A DNA stretch of 64,000 nt from Viola odorata (GCA_963691705.1 OY829544.1:40259917-40323916); one strand, 5' to 3'; counted from the first letter of the stretch, positions 31,665-44,234 are shown. A program made the numbers and translations. The notes: a model not told the origin generated them from the letters alone.

Positions 31665-32432
31665 TTATTTTTATTCTTGTATTTATTTAAACAATTTTCT
31701 TCCTTTGTAATTAATGTCTACTATTTCTAAAACTTGATAATATTTCCCAAATATTATTCAAGAAATATTATTCAAATATCATTTTCCAAAATAATATCAA
31801 CAAATCTTCCCCAACAACAGGAAACAAATAAGTTGAAAGTGATTCCGGAGTAACCGATAAATCCTTGAACAAAGTAATTCTGGGGTAACCGGTAAATCCT
31901 TGAACAAAGTAATTCTAAGGTAACCTTGAACAAGGTGCTTCCGGAATCATTGGTTCCAGTTATGCTTTAAAGATTTTCTTTCAACAATATCTCTTATTTT
32001 ATTAGGAGAAATATTCTCCACTTGTCAGAGCATTAAATGCTAAAAACCCCTCATAAATGCGATTGAGGAAGTAATGATGATAAGCACGCGTGTTCCTTAT
32101 AGGAACATTGCATAACCAACACCTCTTTGGGAATAGTGAGGTATTTCCTTTTCCACAACAGTCACAACCATTGCACGCGCCTTCCTCCATTCCCTCTGAA
32201 TGCCACCTGGCAAGTGGTAACTGGCCAAGCAATCGTATCATTTCGCTTCCTAGGGTTATAAATTGTGCCACACATCCTTTTTATTTGTTTTATTTCCCTC
32301 TATTTCTACAGCATCCCATAATCTCTTTCGCTTCTTCTTTTCATAACGCCGCTCAAGCCTTTCCTTCACAAAATTTTCACACATCCTCCTTACTTACTCT
32401 TCTTCATTTTTACCTTCCTCATCCTATTCACA
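31665..32432. repeat. Intergenic region of C with a 35-bp tandem repeat
   Basis: 31843-31947 holds about three units of 35 bp (TTCYGGRGTAACCGRTAAAT, then CCTTGAACAAAGTAA). TATAAAT at 32257-32263 and a CACGCGTG-like motif near 32083 serve as the probable promoter of the next gene. Nothing else recognised. Confidence 0.55.
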
Positions 32433-35187
32433 ATGTCTGGCAACAATCTTACCCATCTTCCAACATCCGATGAAAACCCTACCAAGGTTCAAAGGTCTGG
32501 TGAGAACCCGTCCAAACCTCCAGGACGGGGAGAACTAGAACTCGAAGAAATTGTCTCAACTATCTCTTCGGTAGGCGCTCTTGAACAGGAATTGGCCAGA
32601 TATCATGTGGACATTCCCTCAACTTGTACCATTCATCTTACCAATAATGAGGTTAGGCTAAACATTACCTTAGAGGGAAACCAACGAGTTTTATATACCA
32701 AAATGTTCTTCTTTGGCTTTCAATTCCCTCTCAATCCCCTAATGTCACAATTGCTGACTGAATTTGACTTAAATCCTACCCAATTCAGTCCAAATGCCCT
32801 TATATACTTATACTCTTTTATCTAACTCTCCCAAACCAAACACATTTCTCCTATTATTCCGCTATTACAATATATCTTCCACTTGTACTACCGTAGGGGT
32901 TTGATTTCGTTATCCCCTCGCTATGATAATGAATCCTTGAATGGCTTCACTTGGAAGCTTTACAAAATTGATTACTCCGTGTCAAGATGGAAAGACAAGT
33001 TTTTTGTAATTAACTCTCCTACCCCCCTATGGATATCCGGGTGGAATCGTGCCATCACAGAAAGTAGCTGGGTCAGACCGGATCCCCTTCCTGACACAGA
33101 GCGAAACTGGGTCGCTCAACTACTTCAATTAGATACAGCTTTCCATTCCCGGTATCTGGCTATTAGATTGCCAATGTCAAAATGCCGATTACGTGAGTTT
33201 CTATCCTCCTTTTATTACATAATCTACAAAATACAAAATACTATCTTGTAATATTACTTAACATTCTGCAAATATTTTGCAGCTATCGATCCCAACTAGA
33301 GACCGGAGTGTTTTTGCAAGCGTGACCGAAGGATCAATCAGTCTGCACTTCTTGCCCCCAAAGGGATTACTATAACGGATCCTTCCTCCACACCACCAAA
33401 AAAGAAAAGAAAATTAACCAAAGGTCATGCAGTGCATGCCTCCACCCCTTCTACCATCCCTATAAATCCAAAGGTTCCTGATGTCACGACATCAACTAGA
33501 GCAATGGAGATTCTGGATATCCCGGCAGATCCTAAAGCATCCGCAGCGTCTGGCATGTCTGACGCTACAGCAGATTCCGGGACAAGTGCAATACCCGAAG
33601 CTTCCGGGGTTACCATGGATTCCATGAGAACCCTAGAATCTATTGCTACTGTCCTTGAGAGAGATTCCGGGGTAGCTACGATATCACATGCTCCAACCAT
33701 GGAAACCGCTCTTTAGGATATTCCTCTTAGCTTTCTTTCAGAAACCCAGATATGCCTATAATGACACTATTTTCTTTCTTTTATTACTTGCACTTTTGTT
33801 AATACAAAACACTACTTGACTTACTATGTAGGAGGTTACGAAGAACTTCACCACGGTTAATCCTTCTGATCCTTTGGATGATGTTGAAATTTTTTTCTTT
33901 TCCTGCTACCAAAGTAAGAAAAATGAAGAGCCCTCTGGCGAGGAAACAGTAGCTACTCACCCTGACGGGCAAGCAAATCTAGGTGATGACGGGAGAACCA
34001 TTGAAATTACTTCTGAGGAAATAGGGGTTTCAGAATTATTAGCAATTACTGCCACTACCAGGCTCGCCACCTTCACGCCAATCTCTTCATCACCTACCCC
34101 ATCCAAGGGTTTGTCCCCTACTCTTCCCGTCACACCTCTTAATATTTTCCCGGAAATAAGGATAGAGGCTTCTTCGTCTGTTCCTGCTACAGAGGCTAAT
34201 ACCACTCTATCACTTTTGTTCCCACAATCTTCCAATGTCGGCCTTCCCATGGTTTACTTTGTTCCTTCTTCCGGTATGGCTATTACTGAGGGGGCTTCCC
34301 CTACTACTTGTAATCTTATAGCAAGCCTGAGTACCTTGGGACCTTCGAGTCTAGCCACCCATCAGCTGGACTTAAACACCCTGAGAAAGGATGGATTTCC
34401 AGCCATAGGAGCCTCCAGTTATAATGATGCCAAATGGAGTTCATCCGCTTTGGCTGCTAAGATTTTGTCTCATCCGGAAGAGAAAGACCATTTTCTATCA
34501 CAACCAACTGAGGATCTACTTTGTGATATGCGGTCTTCTCTCTTCTCTACTCTATGCCATTTTTATTACCTTACGGGCCACAATACAGAAATGAAGTTGT
34601 CTATGGAAAAAATACAAAATTCTCGGGACCAAGCTATCAAAGAAGGTGCCGAGAAACAAGAACAACTTCAAATCCTTCAAGAGGCCCTTACAACAGCTCA
34701 TAAAAAAGAACAGGATTTCTTGCATGCATAAGAGGCTGCAGAAAAAAGATTGCAAGAAGTTCTACAGGACTTAGAGATTGCTCAAAAAGGTGAAGCACAT
34801 TACCAGGCCAAGTATGAGAATTTGTCAGAGAAAGTTAAGGCAATGACGGATCAAATGGCCAAGGATGCCCTGGAAATGTGCTGTTTGAGAGCGGTAGTGG
34901 AAGGTGAGCGGGAAATAAATGCAACTTTAGAGAAGGAACTGAGCATGGGTACGAAGAAGTGCCAGTGGTACAAATGGGAAGGAATGAGGACAGTAACTAA
35001 TGCCTTTATGGAACATTACGGGAGGGAAAAGTTCGATCCTACTGCCATTACTGGTATTGTGAAGCGGAAGGTGAAAGACCTAACGGATGATAAATTCTAC
35101 GCTTCACAACCCCGTATTGAAGGTCACGGAGAGAACAAAGGATCAGATGCTCCTGGTTCCTCTAGCACCACCCCTTCTGGGCACTAA
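32433..35187 (+). pseudogene. Antisense Transposase_28-type gene (a-like) of element C, decayed
   Basis: ATG at 32433 (MSGNNLTHLP). Exon 1: head with LYTKMFFFGFQFPLNP and SRWKDKFFVINSPTPLWISGWN, broken by a stop near 32823. Introns with GT near 33190 and AG near 33282, and an acceptor TATGTAG near 33830. The middle is Pro/Ser/Thr-rich (33432-33716, 33874 on). The coiled coil (34560-34960) is interrupted by one TAA at 34729-34731, then the tail with FMEHYGREKFDPTAI ends at TAA 35185-35187. The same gene family as gene a of element 2. Probably inactive. Confidence 0.7.
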
Positions 35188-36289
35188 GAGAAAAATCCTC
35201 TTATATCTTTTATAATTAGTTTTGTAATAGCTAAATTAGATATATACTTTTCAGTACAGTTTATTATTACTATCTTCCCCAATGTTTCTTTTATTCCTCA
35301 TCTTATCCTATGAATGTTTCGTAGAATAAAACTAACAATATTAAATGCAAGGACACTAAGTAAAATTCAAAAATTCATTCCGTCCATATAAATTCATAAC
35401 CAAAATAAACAGATAAGAGAGGCAATAATCTGAAAATTTTATGCGAAAAAAGGTAAACCAGAAGTACTTTGGTATAGTATAAAGGTACCAGATCCATAAG
35501 CTTTGATTCTTTTAACATTTCCGCCATTTTCCCTAGAAAACTAAAGAAGGAATTACATAATCATGTTAGCAGAATAACATGTAATAATAGGACTCTTGTA
35601 TTCCTATATTGCAAATTTCAAGAATTCCAATATTTCAATTGCTTTCATATTGCACAGTATTTTAATTGCTTTCACATTGCACAGTATTTCGATTGCTTTC
35701 ACATTCCCAGTATTTCAATTGCCAAACCACTGGTATTTCTCAATATTGCTTACTGTCCGCAGTGGGACCGGAATACTGAGCTACTCAGCCCGATATATAG
35801 ACCAGTATCGCACAGGCAATGCGCTCACTTCCGGATCTGATTACAACGAGCGGTCTGGGGCGTGCCTCATCGTCATGATACCGTCTGATCAGGATCGGTT
35901 ATCATACGGATAGGTGTTTTCACTCCCAGGCGTTGATTATTGACATCCCTAGAGCGTGCCTCATGTCCTAACCCGCCTAAATTAGCGCGGTGTCACACAG
36001 ATAGGTGTTTTCACTTCCAGGGGTGTCGGGGCGTGCCTCATGTCATTACCCGTCTAAATTAGCACGGTGTCACACAGATAGGATTTGCACTCCCGGCGTT
36101 GAATCTTTAATATACCAGGGCGTACCTCATCGTCATGATACCGTCTGATCAAGATCGGTCATCATACGAATAGGTGTTTTTACTCCTGGTATAATCTTGA
36201 TTTCATCTATGAAATAACAAAAAAGATAACACAAGAAAGTTTTTTAACGTGGTTCAGCGTTAAAGCCTACGTCCACGGTATTAGTATTA
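35188..36289. repeat. 3' spacer of element C with two kinds of tandem repeats
   Basis: 35631-35720: about 3.4 units of 27 bp (TATTTCAATTGCTTTCACAT). 35860-36190: degenerate units with GCGTGCCTCATCGTCATGAT and ACCGTCTGATCAAGATCGGT, the reverse complement of the element 2 array 1 unit. 36240-36290 contains ACGTGGTTCAGCGTTAAAGC, a block I recall from other plant repeats but cannot place. No gene. Confidence 0.6.
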
Positions 36290-36861
36290 TCACATAGAGG
36301 TTACAAAATAAATGCCAGCTCTAGAATGATGCAACTTCAAATGTGCAATATTCTAAGAGTTAGGTAACGTGGTACTGTCCATGTCCTCCAAATGATAGGC
36401 TCCCTTGCCAATGACACGAGTGACCCGGTATGGCCCCTCCCAGGTAGGACTGAGCTTCTGCATGCGTTGCCCCGTAGATCTTTATCCCATAACACCAAAT
36501 CTCCTGTCTTCAGCAGGCGTTCATTGACCCGCCGGTTGTGGTACTTTGCCATCTTCCTCTTATAATACAACATCTTCTAAATGGCTTGTTCCTGCAACTC
36601 TGGCAACAAATCGAGGTTAGCCCGCAATCTATCTTCATTTCTTTCCTCATTGAAATATTCCACCCATAGACTCAAGGACCCAATCTCCATTAGTGTTACA
36701 GCTTCCGTTCCATAAGTCATTGCAAAAGGAGTTTCTCTGATACTGGATTTGGGAGTCAACCGGTAAGCCCACATGACATATGGCAACTCTTTTGCCCATC
36801 GCTTTCGGGCTCCTTCAAGATTCTTCTTAATACCGCCAAGTATTATTTGGTTGGTAACCAC
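36290..36861 (-). pseudogene. pol: Integrase C terminus of element C
   Basis: Matches the integrase end of A, 2 and E: KKNLEGARKRWAKELPYVMW, TEAVTLMEIGSLSL, YYKRKMAKYHNRRVNERLLK, then a frameshift near 36475 followed by the WEGPYRVTRVIGKG-type motif. The upstream DDE core is missing because the element is cut at 36861. Confidence 0.85.
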
Positions 36862-38507
36862 GGCGGCAGGAGAAGGAGGCTGGTTAGAAGCAGAACCTCC
36901 CTGGGGCCCGGCTGTTTCATGAGGCTGGTTGGAAGCGGAACCTCCCTAGGGCACGAATGATCCCTAGGGCTAATAGGAGAAGAAACCCGACAGCTCATCA
37001 GTATGGACCACGTTGGAGGAATAGTGAGGAACTTCCGAGCCGAACGAAGGTGGAGAAGTCTCAAAAGGCCCAGGCATGACCACTCCCTCAAAAATGCTAC
37101 CGGTCTGGCCCGGGGAAGGTGCTAAAGAGTCAAGGGCAATTTGAGGCCCCTCCCTGACATCAGCTTGACTTGAGGACCGGCTCGTACCTGCTCCGATGGG
37201 CCTCTGTCTCTTCCTTGGTTGAGTCAGAATATGCCTCAAGTCCATATTGCCTCGCGACAGTGAAGGAGTAGAGGCACGAGAAGTAACCTATGAAGAAAAA
37301 CAATGAAAAATAAAAGAAAAGGCAGAAAGGCATTGAAAAAGTAGTGCAAGAAGTATAGGGGAGCGGTAGCCGTTACCGTCTCAGCAACAAGTGCTTCCAA
37401 AGAGCTGGCCGCGTCTGAAGAAGGCGGAATTAGTGGCAGGAGGGTGGCAACACTCCTTGTCTTCCTTTTCTTCTTTCCTATCGCGGGAGCCCTGCGAACA
37501 ACTGACTGGGGAGGAGGAGCAGCGATTGATATGAAAGGAATACCAACCGGAATGGTGTCGATTTCCTCATCAATAGAGACTGAAGATGTTTGGGGAGGAA
37601 TCGAAGCGATAACAGAAGGAGTAGCTGAAGTGGTGGCGATATTAACAGCCGCGGTCGCTTCTCTATCTCGAAGTCTCTTTCGGCGCCTCCTAATGCTCTC
37701 GGGAACGTACTTCGGATCAGTTACTGCAAAAGCACAAGACAGCGTCAGCGTTAGTACTAATACTAAAAATCAAAGATTGACGCGATACTCACGTCTAACA
37801 CAGGCTCTGATATCGGTCCCGCAAGCTAGAAGGCGGGTGTGAACGCTGATTTCCAGACTGAGCAACTTATCAAACCAGCCCTGTTCCGTCTCGTCAAGAG
37901 CCACGTGATGCCAAGCCCTGTCCTTGACGCCCTGGTTGAAACCAGACCGCCACCATGGCTCCGGAAGCTCGGGGGTCTCAACCACAAAAAACTGCTCTTT
38001 CCATTTATCAATGGAAGGCTCCAAATGAAGGAGTTTCCAGGTGAAGTTCTGGAGCGAATCATCATCATAACGGGGTGATATTGCTATCACACCCCGACGG
38101 TTATACATCTTGAACAAAGACTTCAGTAATGCAAGGGAAGGATATGTAATTCCTTTGTACTTGCAGAGTTCTAGCAATGCATAAATGCCACAGTAGGTAT
38201 TTGGGGCCAGTTGAACAGGGTTCAGATCTAGAGAAGTAAGCAACTCTTGGATAAACGGGTCAACCGGAAATCGGAAACCATAACAGAACATCTGGGCATA
38301 CATGATTCTGCGATTGCCGGTTAAAATGTTGTTTAGGCGTAAAGACTCAGGGGCGACAGAAGCCTTGAAACCCTCAGGGAGGGTGGCACCGTGATCGGAC
38401 AGATGTTTATGAAGAATGGCAGAAGAAGTAATAGTGCTAACTATGGTCTCTATTTTTTCTTCATCAATTGATTTAGACCTAGAAGCACGAGTTTTTCTTT
38501 TCTTCAT
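36862..38507 (-). pseudogene. Antisense gene a of element D, truncated
   Basis: ATG at 38507 (MKKRKTRASRSKS, basic). Exon 1 to about 37793 with a complete Transposase_28-like head (MYAQMFCYGFRFPVDP, KEQFFVVETPELPEPWWRSGFN). GT..AG intron to about 37725, then a Pro/Ser/Thr-rich exon with VPESIRRRRKR. A further part (37245-36970) ends at TAG near 36970. The coiled-coil tail seen in gene a of element 2 is absent because D is cut at about 36862. TATAAAA near 38672 and CACGTG at 38825-38830. Confidence 0.78.
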
Positions 38508-39097
38508 GGTAAAAAAAGAAAAGAAAAAGATGAAGGAGATAGCAAGGGAAATAAAGAAGTACCTTTTTTAGAAGAAAATTGAAGTACCCAGGAGGTGAAA
38601 ACCAGAAACGCAAGATGATTTAAGAAGATGCAGAGAAATAGATTATCGAAAGTGGAAAAAGAAATAAAGTGAGGGGTTTTATAACCCTAAGAGGCTAAAA
38701 GAAATGACTGCTAGAACAGTCGCGACGCGCGTGGCAGGCATAAGCAATGAGTATAACCCTAGAAAGGAGAGAAGGCACTTTGATCCTATCAAATCACGCT
38801 AGCCCTAGCGTCCTGATGAGCAGACACGTGTCTCTGAACCATCATGATCCTTTGCTCATATTAATGAGGGGATTCTGAGCATTAAATACTCTGAAAAAGC
38901 AGAATTACTTTATCAGAAAGAGGTCAAGCATGATGACGTAATCAACAAAGATAACGCCAAGAAGCAAATTAATAGTTATCCAGAGCGGAATGACAGTCGC
39001 TATTATACAAGCGTTATCAGTTATTACAAGCCAAATGAAACCAATGTTGGGAGAGAAAAATAAAAATAAAACACTCTCAAGCGCTGCCTTGTTCCCA
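38508..39097. promoter_or_regulatory. Gene a upstream region of D and gene b 3' flank
   Basis: On the minus strand: TATAAAA near 38672 and ACACGTGTC at 38824-38832. The sequence near 39060-39097 is the gene b 3' flank. No gene. Confidence 0.45.
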
Positions 39098-41186
39098 TCA
39101 CGGAAGAACTCCTTTGACGCCCCCGGCATTTATATCCTTCAACCTCTCGAAGGCATAGTCAGCTACCTTGGCAGGATCGAAAGCCTCGTTGCGGTAATAA
39201 TCTGGGAATCGTGCAGCAAAGGCATGTATCGCCTTATCTTTCCAGCGCGACATCTCATTGGGCACCTTCGCTAGCTTCGCATCGCGGGCCGATATCTCTT
39301 CACGAAGGAGAGAGTTTCTTCTGTTGGCGGCCACCAGTTCTGCCTCCAGAAGTTCTATCTTGGCCTTCCCTATCAACTTCTCTCTGGCCAATTCAGCACG
39401 GCAGTCGTTAAGCTCTGCTTGGGTATCGCTTTGGAGTTGCGTCAGCTCCGCCACCTTAGAGGGGGAACCTCGAGCCTTGTCACCATGGATATCGAGAAAT
39501 TAATTCAGCATGCGAAAGCTAGCCAGCACGTCATTTAAAGTGCGTTCGCGATGAACCTCCAGAGGAAGCTCTAACATCTCCTCCCTATCTTCAGGAGAGC
39601 CAAATATTGCACCTACTATCGAACCCACCGGCTCGCTTCGCGATAACGGGTCTGATATTCCCAGTGCGCTAAGTCCGCTGGTGCCGAAGGTAGACAAATC
39701 CAAGCGATAGGAAGTGGCTCCTTAAGGATCTTGAGAAGACAGATTGGCGGTAAAGGGAGGAGAATGATTTTCAGCGGAACCACCGACTCTTGAGATAGAA
39801 GTGCAGAATAATAGCGGAAGGTCATTTATTAGGGGCTCTGGAGTAATGTCAGGCTCACGATTCGGTGCAGCGACATCAGGGATGCAGGAAGAGATAAGAG
39901 AGTCAGGAGCGGCTGTTGGAGGAGGAAGGTTGACCTCTGGTGGAACCTCGGAAGTATCAGGAGGAATGTCAGTTGATGCCTCAGCTGCTGCCGTCGTCTT
40001 GGAGGTACTTGCGCCATCAAGGGTGTCAGCCCCAATAGCCGAAGCTTCGTTCGCCTTCTTCAAAGCGACCTCGGCAACTGGGTTGCTATTTCCCATTCTC
40101 AGTTTCTTCCGCTGAGCCGCGGAAGCATGACGAATCCCGGAATCGGTATCCATGTCCTCGCTACCGCTGTCGGTTACTTCAGTTTTAGGATGATTCGGAG
40201 CCACTCCTTTCCGAATGGGCAACCAATTCTCGAGGAAACGGGAAGTACGGTTGGAGGTACCGCGCCTAGCAATAGTCTTGAATCTCTTTCTTTTTGGAGC
40301 GGCAGGGTGACTGGAACTCTCATGCGGAGGAGATGGTGGCAGTGATTGAAGCGGCCTCACGTTCAGAGGAACGTCCTTATCGCTTGACGGTTAATTTCCA
40401 GTGTCACCTGCTAGCAAGGCACATCAGAGCAATGATTAAGCCGAAGCGATAACGAAGGAAAAGAAACTTACTTATAGTACACTTCTCTATAAGCCTGTGC
40501 AAGGCAAACTCTCGAATGCGAAAAGACGAGTTCAGCTCCAGCAGCACGTGCGTTTGTCGAAGCTCTTCCCTGGATACTGTTGATGGGTTTGTCCAAAGGG
40601 AGTCGTTAAGACACTGATTGAAGCCCCTAGGCCAGGGGCGGAAAGGCAAATTCACAATGAAAAAACCGCTCTTCTAATCGGCCACAGTCCTTTCAAAGCC
40701 CTAGAATTTCTGCCAGAATGACTGCACCAATGCGTCATTCCATCTTGGGGCAATATCTACCACATAGTTGCGGCACCTAAAACTAAAAAACTTGCAGAAT
40801 AAATTGACAGACGGGACAAGGATACCCCGCAACTCGCAAATGCGAGTGAAGGCATGAATCCCGCACCAAGAAGGAGGCGTAAGCTGAGCCGGGTTAATGT
40901 CATATCAAACTAATAAACTTTTCACTGCTTCATGGATGGGAAAGCGAAAGCCATAGAGGAACATGCTAAAATATACCATCCCATCGCCCCTCAATAGAGG
41001 GTCATAAAGCCGATGACCAGCATCAGGAATTCTAACGGAGTAACCGGGAGGGAAAAAGATACTATTTTCCTCCAGTTCTGCCTCCAAAACCGCTTGATCA
41101 ACAAAAACACTGGGTGTTCTCTCAATTTCTAAATCTATGGGCCGCTGAAAATTCTGGAGACTTCTCAAAGACCTATTTGTGGCCAG
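39098..41186 (-). pseudogene. Antisense gene b of element D, several stops
   Basis: The start is CTG at 41186 where relatives have ATG. Exon 1 head (SIFFPPGYSV, VYFSMFLYGFRFPIHE) with TGA near 40908, TAG near 40705 and TAG near 40676; GTAAGT donor near 40470. Exon 2 (from about 40410) has TAA near 39720 and TAA near 39498 in an otherwise single frame, with the basic KRKRFKT cluster, the HASAAQRKKLRMGN motif and a coiled coil ending FDPAKVADYAFERL. Collinear with gene b of element 2. Confidence 0.78.
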
Positions 41187-41667
41187 AGGCCACTGAGAAT
41201 CCTTGGGTATCCTAAGAAGCGAAGTACCTTGAGCAGAAGGCGATGGATAAAACTGCCGGCGCCGGCGAACGATGGTCGTGACTTCCTTCGAAGCAAGAAT
41301 CTAGAGAGAGAAAGGGAGAAATTTTCAAAGTGCAGGCAAAGAGTATTAAAAGAGAGCAGTTGCTCCCTTTTAAAGGCTGAGATCGAGAAGTGAACAGCCT
41401 GTAAAAGCGGGACACGCCCCAAAGTAAAAGTGACACATGTAAAAACCTCAGAAGGATATTTATGTCCACGCATTTATATCTTTTGGAGGGGGTAGTTACT
41501 GACAATCAGTTGCAAGCGGTTGCATTGAAGCAACAGTAAGCTTCTCAGCGATAGCCATCCAAAGAGGAGCTAACGCCCGAGCATGCAAAACTAAAAAGGC
41601 AAAGCATCATTTCATTTAAAAAAACAATAAGCCATACGGCATCTACAAGGGATTGCCAAGGGCGGAA
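41187..41667. promoter_or_regulatory. Gene b upstream region and gene c 3' flank, element D
   Basis: Minus-strand TTTTAAAAG near 41367 and an ACATGTA motif near 41432 in the place of CACGTG of other copies. No gene recognised. Confidence 0.4.
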
Positions 41668-42093
41668 TCAATCCTCGTCAGGCCAATAAGAGGACCAGTA
41701 GCAATATTCCTCATCGGAGGGCGGAAGCTCCTCATCAGCGAAAGGAGGGGATTTGTCAGCTTTTCGCTCCGGGCTCAGCGTCAATGGTTTGGATTCCTCC
41801 TTTATAGCTGAAGATGTCGCCCTGACGATGGTATCACCTAAAGGAATCTCCTCTTCAAACCAGTCAGCAGGAGGGAATAAATTTTTGCCCTTACACATCG
41901 GAGGGGCTGAAAATGAAGAAAACCAACCAGTGGTTTCAGAATGTGCTCTCTTCTTCGATCTCTTCCGACCTCCACGGTGGGACAATCGCCTCTTCCGGCA
42001 CGGCGGCGAAGGAGGATTGTCAGAATCTGGTGTCGTCGGAGGGGTTGGGCGAGACTCTCGCTCATCGGAAACCTAATCATGAGAATCGGCCAT
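41668..42093 (-). pseudogene. Antisense gene c of element D, one stop codon
   Basis: ATG at 42093 (MADSHD) then TAG at 42073-42075, after which the frame is open to YWPDED at 41668. Shows TPPTTPDSDNPPSPPCR, the basic HRGGRKRSKKR cluster and the acidic end. 141 codons without the stop. A TATTTATGG box near 42165 (minus) lies about 70 bp upstream. Confidence 0.7.
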
Positions 42094-42434
42094 GAGAGGA
42101 GAAAATCAGTAGCAGCAGAAAAATATGAAGAAGAAGATGAACAAGAAAAAGGAGAAGAACTCCCCATAAATAGATAAAATGGTGAGACTCTTCAAATTTC
42201 TCAAGAGAGAGAAGGATAATTCAATGCGTCTTGAGAAGATCAACCATAATGGCAAATTCAAAATTCTTGGATCACGCCTATTGAGATTTCTCTACGATCA
42301 AGAAGCACAAAAAAACCACCCAGTCAGTTATTACTGAAGAGACGGCGCGTGATTAGTAGAACAGTTTGCCTAAGAAACCATCGTCACCTGGCAGATAATG
42401 AAGAATAAATACTGTAAAAGTCTGACCAGTGTCA

Positions 42435-42456
42435 GACTCATTTTCAGTTGGGCTTA
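42435..42456 (-). other. Echo of the pre-LTR block, element D
   Basis: GACTCATTTTCAGTTGGGCT then TAGCCATAG. Matches the inner part of the 39-bp block, again between genes c and d. Confidence 0.5.
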
Positions 42457-42620
42457 GCCATAGCTCTCAATCGAAGCCAGGGCTAACGACCTAAAAAAGG
42501 GAGAAAGATCACAAGTCCAATAACGGAAAGGAGTTTCATTACGGCCTAACGGCCTGAATATATGTCCGCATACATAAATATACAAAGGGAAAATAAAAGA
42601 GAAAGTGGAGCGGCAAACAT

Positions 42621-43010
42621 TCAACCCCGGGACCCAGCGTCGTTGTCGTCATCCACCAGCAGAATGGGGATATCCCTCAAGGCGTCCACCATGGAAGTCA
42701 GCTCCGAAGAGGTGCTTCTCATGCTCTTCAGACCGCAGTTCAGCAGATCCTTCCTCTGTTGCAGCATGGCGATGGCTACCTCGATGCGACAGGCGGCGAC
42801 AGCCAGTTTGGAGACATTCCTGATGGGATTAAAGTCCTCCATGGTAGCGGCCCCGATCCTGGCCTGAACAGGGGTCATCATTCCCCGAAGTTCCAGCATA
42901 TCCTCACCAGTCTTTGTCAACATGTTCTCCAGGAAGCTGATGTCACCCTCAGTGAGATTCTTGAGGGTCAAGGCTTTGGAGATCAGAAAATTTCTAGTGA
43001 GATCGTCCAT
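42621..43010 (-). CDS. Antisense gene d of element D, intact (129 aa)
   Basis: ATG at 43010 (MDDLTRNFLISKALTLKNL). Upstream in-frame codons lie beyond the conserved start and TATA box, so 43010 is chosen. Motifs in order: LTEGDISFLENML, TMEDFNPIRNVSKLAV, MLQQRKDLLNCGLKSMR, acidic DDDNDAGSRG end. TATA box at 43071-43077, 61 bp upstream. Of unknown family, likely helical. It lies between gene c and the 3' LTR and reads toward pol. Confidence 0.78.
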   Translation of the reverse strand: MDDLTRNFLISKALTLKNLTEGDISFLENMLTKTGEDMLELRGMMTPVQARIGAATMEDFNPIRNVSKLAVAACRIEVAIAMLQQRKDLLNCGLKSMRSTSSELTSMVDALRDIPILLVDDDNDAGSRG

Positions 43011-43204
43011 GAGGAGATAGTAGATGAGAAGTAGAGGATGTGTGAAGAATCTACACCGAAAAATGGTCGCATTTATAGATTCAAAGTAATAAATGCGCAC
43101 CTAGGCGTGCACCTGGAAAAATGAGTCATCCCGTTATCCCAAAGCAGTTGGAGGGAAAGGCTAACGCAGAACTCCTGGTGGATACCCGAGATGCTTGAAT
43201 AGAG

Positions 43205-43350
43205 TACGTATCGGAGAACGTAAGACCTTACAATTTATAGGCGGCCTATAACGTAAAACCGCGTCAATATTACAGGTAGCTCCGAGCAACGTAAAACCGC
43301 GTCGATATTGTTGGTAGCTATGGCGTAAGACCGCACAAACTGTAAGCGGC
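43205..43350 (-). repeat. Short tandem repeats upstream of gene d, element D
   Basis: Three to four imperfect units with GTAAAACCGCGTC or GTAAGACCGC, spaced roughly 40-45 bp. Counterpart of the array at 8625-8770. Confidence 0.5.
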
Positions 43351-43653
43351 TTACCGCAAGGCCAGACCCCACGAGTTTGGAGGGAAACGGCGACACCAAA
43401 AAACACCCCGACATGAGTGGGTGAAAACCTCTAAGGGTAACTAGTACTTGTCATTATATGTCATTTTTGCTAACATGACAAAACCACATTTGAGAATGTG
43501 CAGGAAAAACAAGGAAATATCGCCTTTAGAACAATAGTAGAAGCTTCGGAAAGGACCGACGCTATCGCTAACGGTCGGTCCCACTCACCTGTTTTGCTAT
43601 CGTATATCCGGCGCAAAGGAAGTAACGATTCCTCCAGAGGACAAGAGAGGCAG

Positions 43654-43692
43654 CCCTTGGTGAACACTCGGGCTCCTTTTCAGTTGGGCTTA
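43654..43692 (+). other. 39-bp conserved block before the 3' LTR of D
   Basis: Starts CCCTTGGTGAACACTCGGGC and ends TTTTCAGTTGGGCTTA, immediately before TGATAACAATTG. Confidence 0.75.
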
Positions 43693-44200
43693 TGATAACA
43701 ATTGATGAAACACCAAGGGTATATTCGTCTTCCCACCTCAAGTCAAAGTCGAATCCCTGTAGACCTTAACTGGCGACGGCACCCGGCTGCCGCCCCCGAA
43801 AGACAGAGGATCCTGGGATGGTCGACATCAGCGGGGGGGACCCACACGGCGTCATCCCATCCCAGGAAACCCCGACAATATCTCATTGGCGATATCCCAC
43901 TAGCGATATCCGGTCCCGCTAACGCACGCTGATGTCATCCCTCTGACGCATGCTGACGTCATCCTGGGCGATATCTCCCTTTGATAACGCCCACCCCTGG
44001 GGGTAACGACCTTTCTTTCTTCGGCTATAAATACCCCTCATTTCTAGATCGAAGGTAAGAGCTGATTCTCTACCAAAATCTCTGCAAAATTTCACAGCCA
44101 TACTAACTTAAGCATCGGAGTGTCTACGTCGGAGCCCCCCTCCGACGCTTTGTAGGTACGATGAACTGCTGCTACAGTGATTCCAGACAACCATAATCCA
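43693..44200 (+). repeat. 3' LTR of element D
   Basis: Starts TGATAACAATTGATG. TATAAATA at 44026-44033, then TTAAGCATCGGAGTGT, the GGAGCCCCCCTCCGACG hairpin and TTTGTAGGTACG. The end is placed at CATAATCCA by similarity to ATTATCA and is uncertain by several bases. Confidence 0.8.
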
Positions 44201-44234
44201 GATCCCGCTTCCCCAACAGTCCGAATCTTATCAG

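Larger units (their letters stand above)
28849..36861 (-). mobile_element. Element C: truncated minus-strand Tat element
   Basis: Left to right: partial 3' LTR, two plus-strand antisense genes (29279-31664, 32433-35187), 3' repeats (35631-36190), integrase C terminus on the minus strand. It stops abruptly at about 36861 inside integrase; gag, protease, RT and the 5' LTR are absent. Genes c and d and the 39-bp block are absent, so C is a different subtype from A, 1, 2 and D. Confidence 0.8.
36862..44200 (+). mobile_element. Element D: 3' half of a plus-strand Tat element
   Basis: Contains minus-strand antisense genes a (truncated), b, c and d, the 39-bp block and a 3' LTR (43693 to about 44200). 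gag-pol and the 5' LTR are missing. It abuts truncated element C at 36861/36862 and a decayed cellular-type gene on the right. Confidence 0.82.

Noticed and set aside
36240..36290. Independent small element with ACGTGGTTCAGCGTTAAAGC
   Set aside because: It resembles a block I recall from plant repeats, but no borders or target duplication could be seen.
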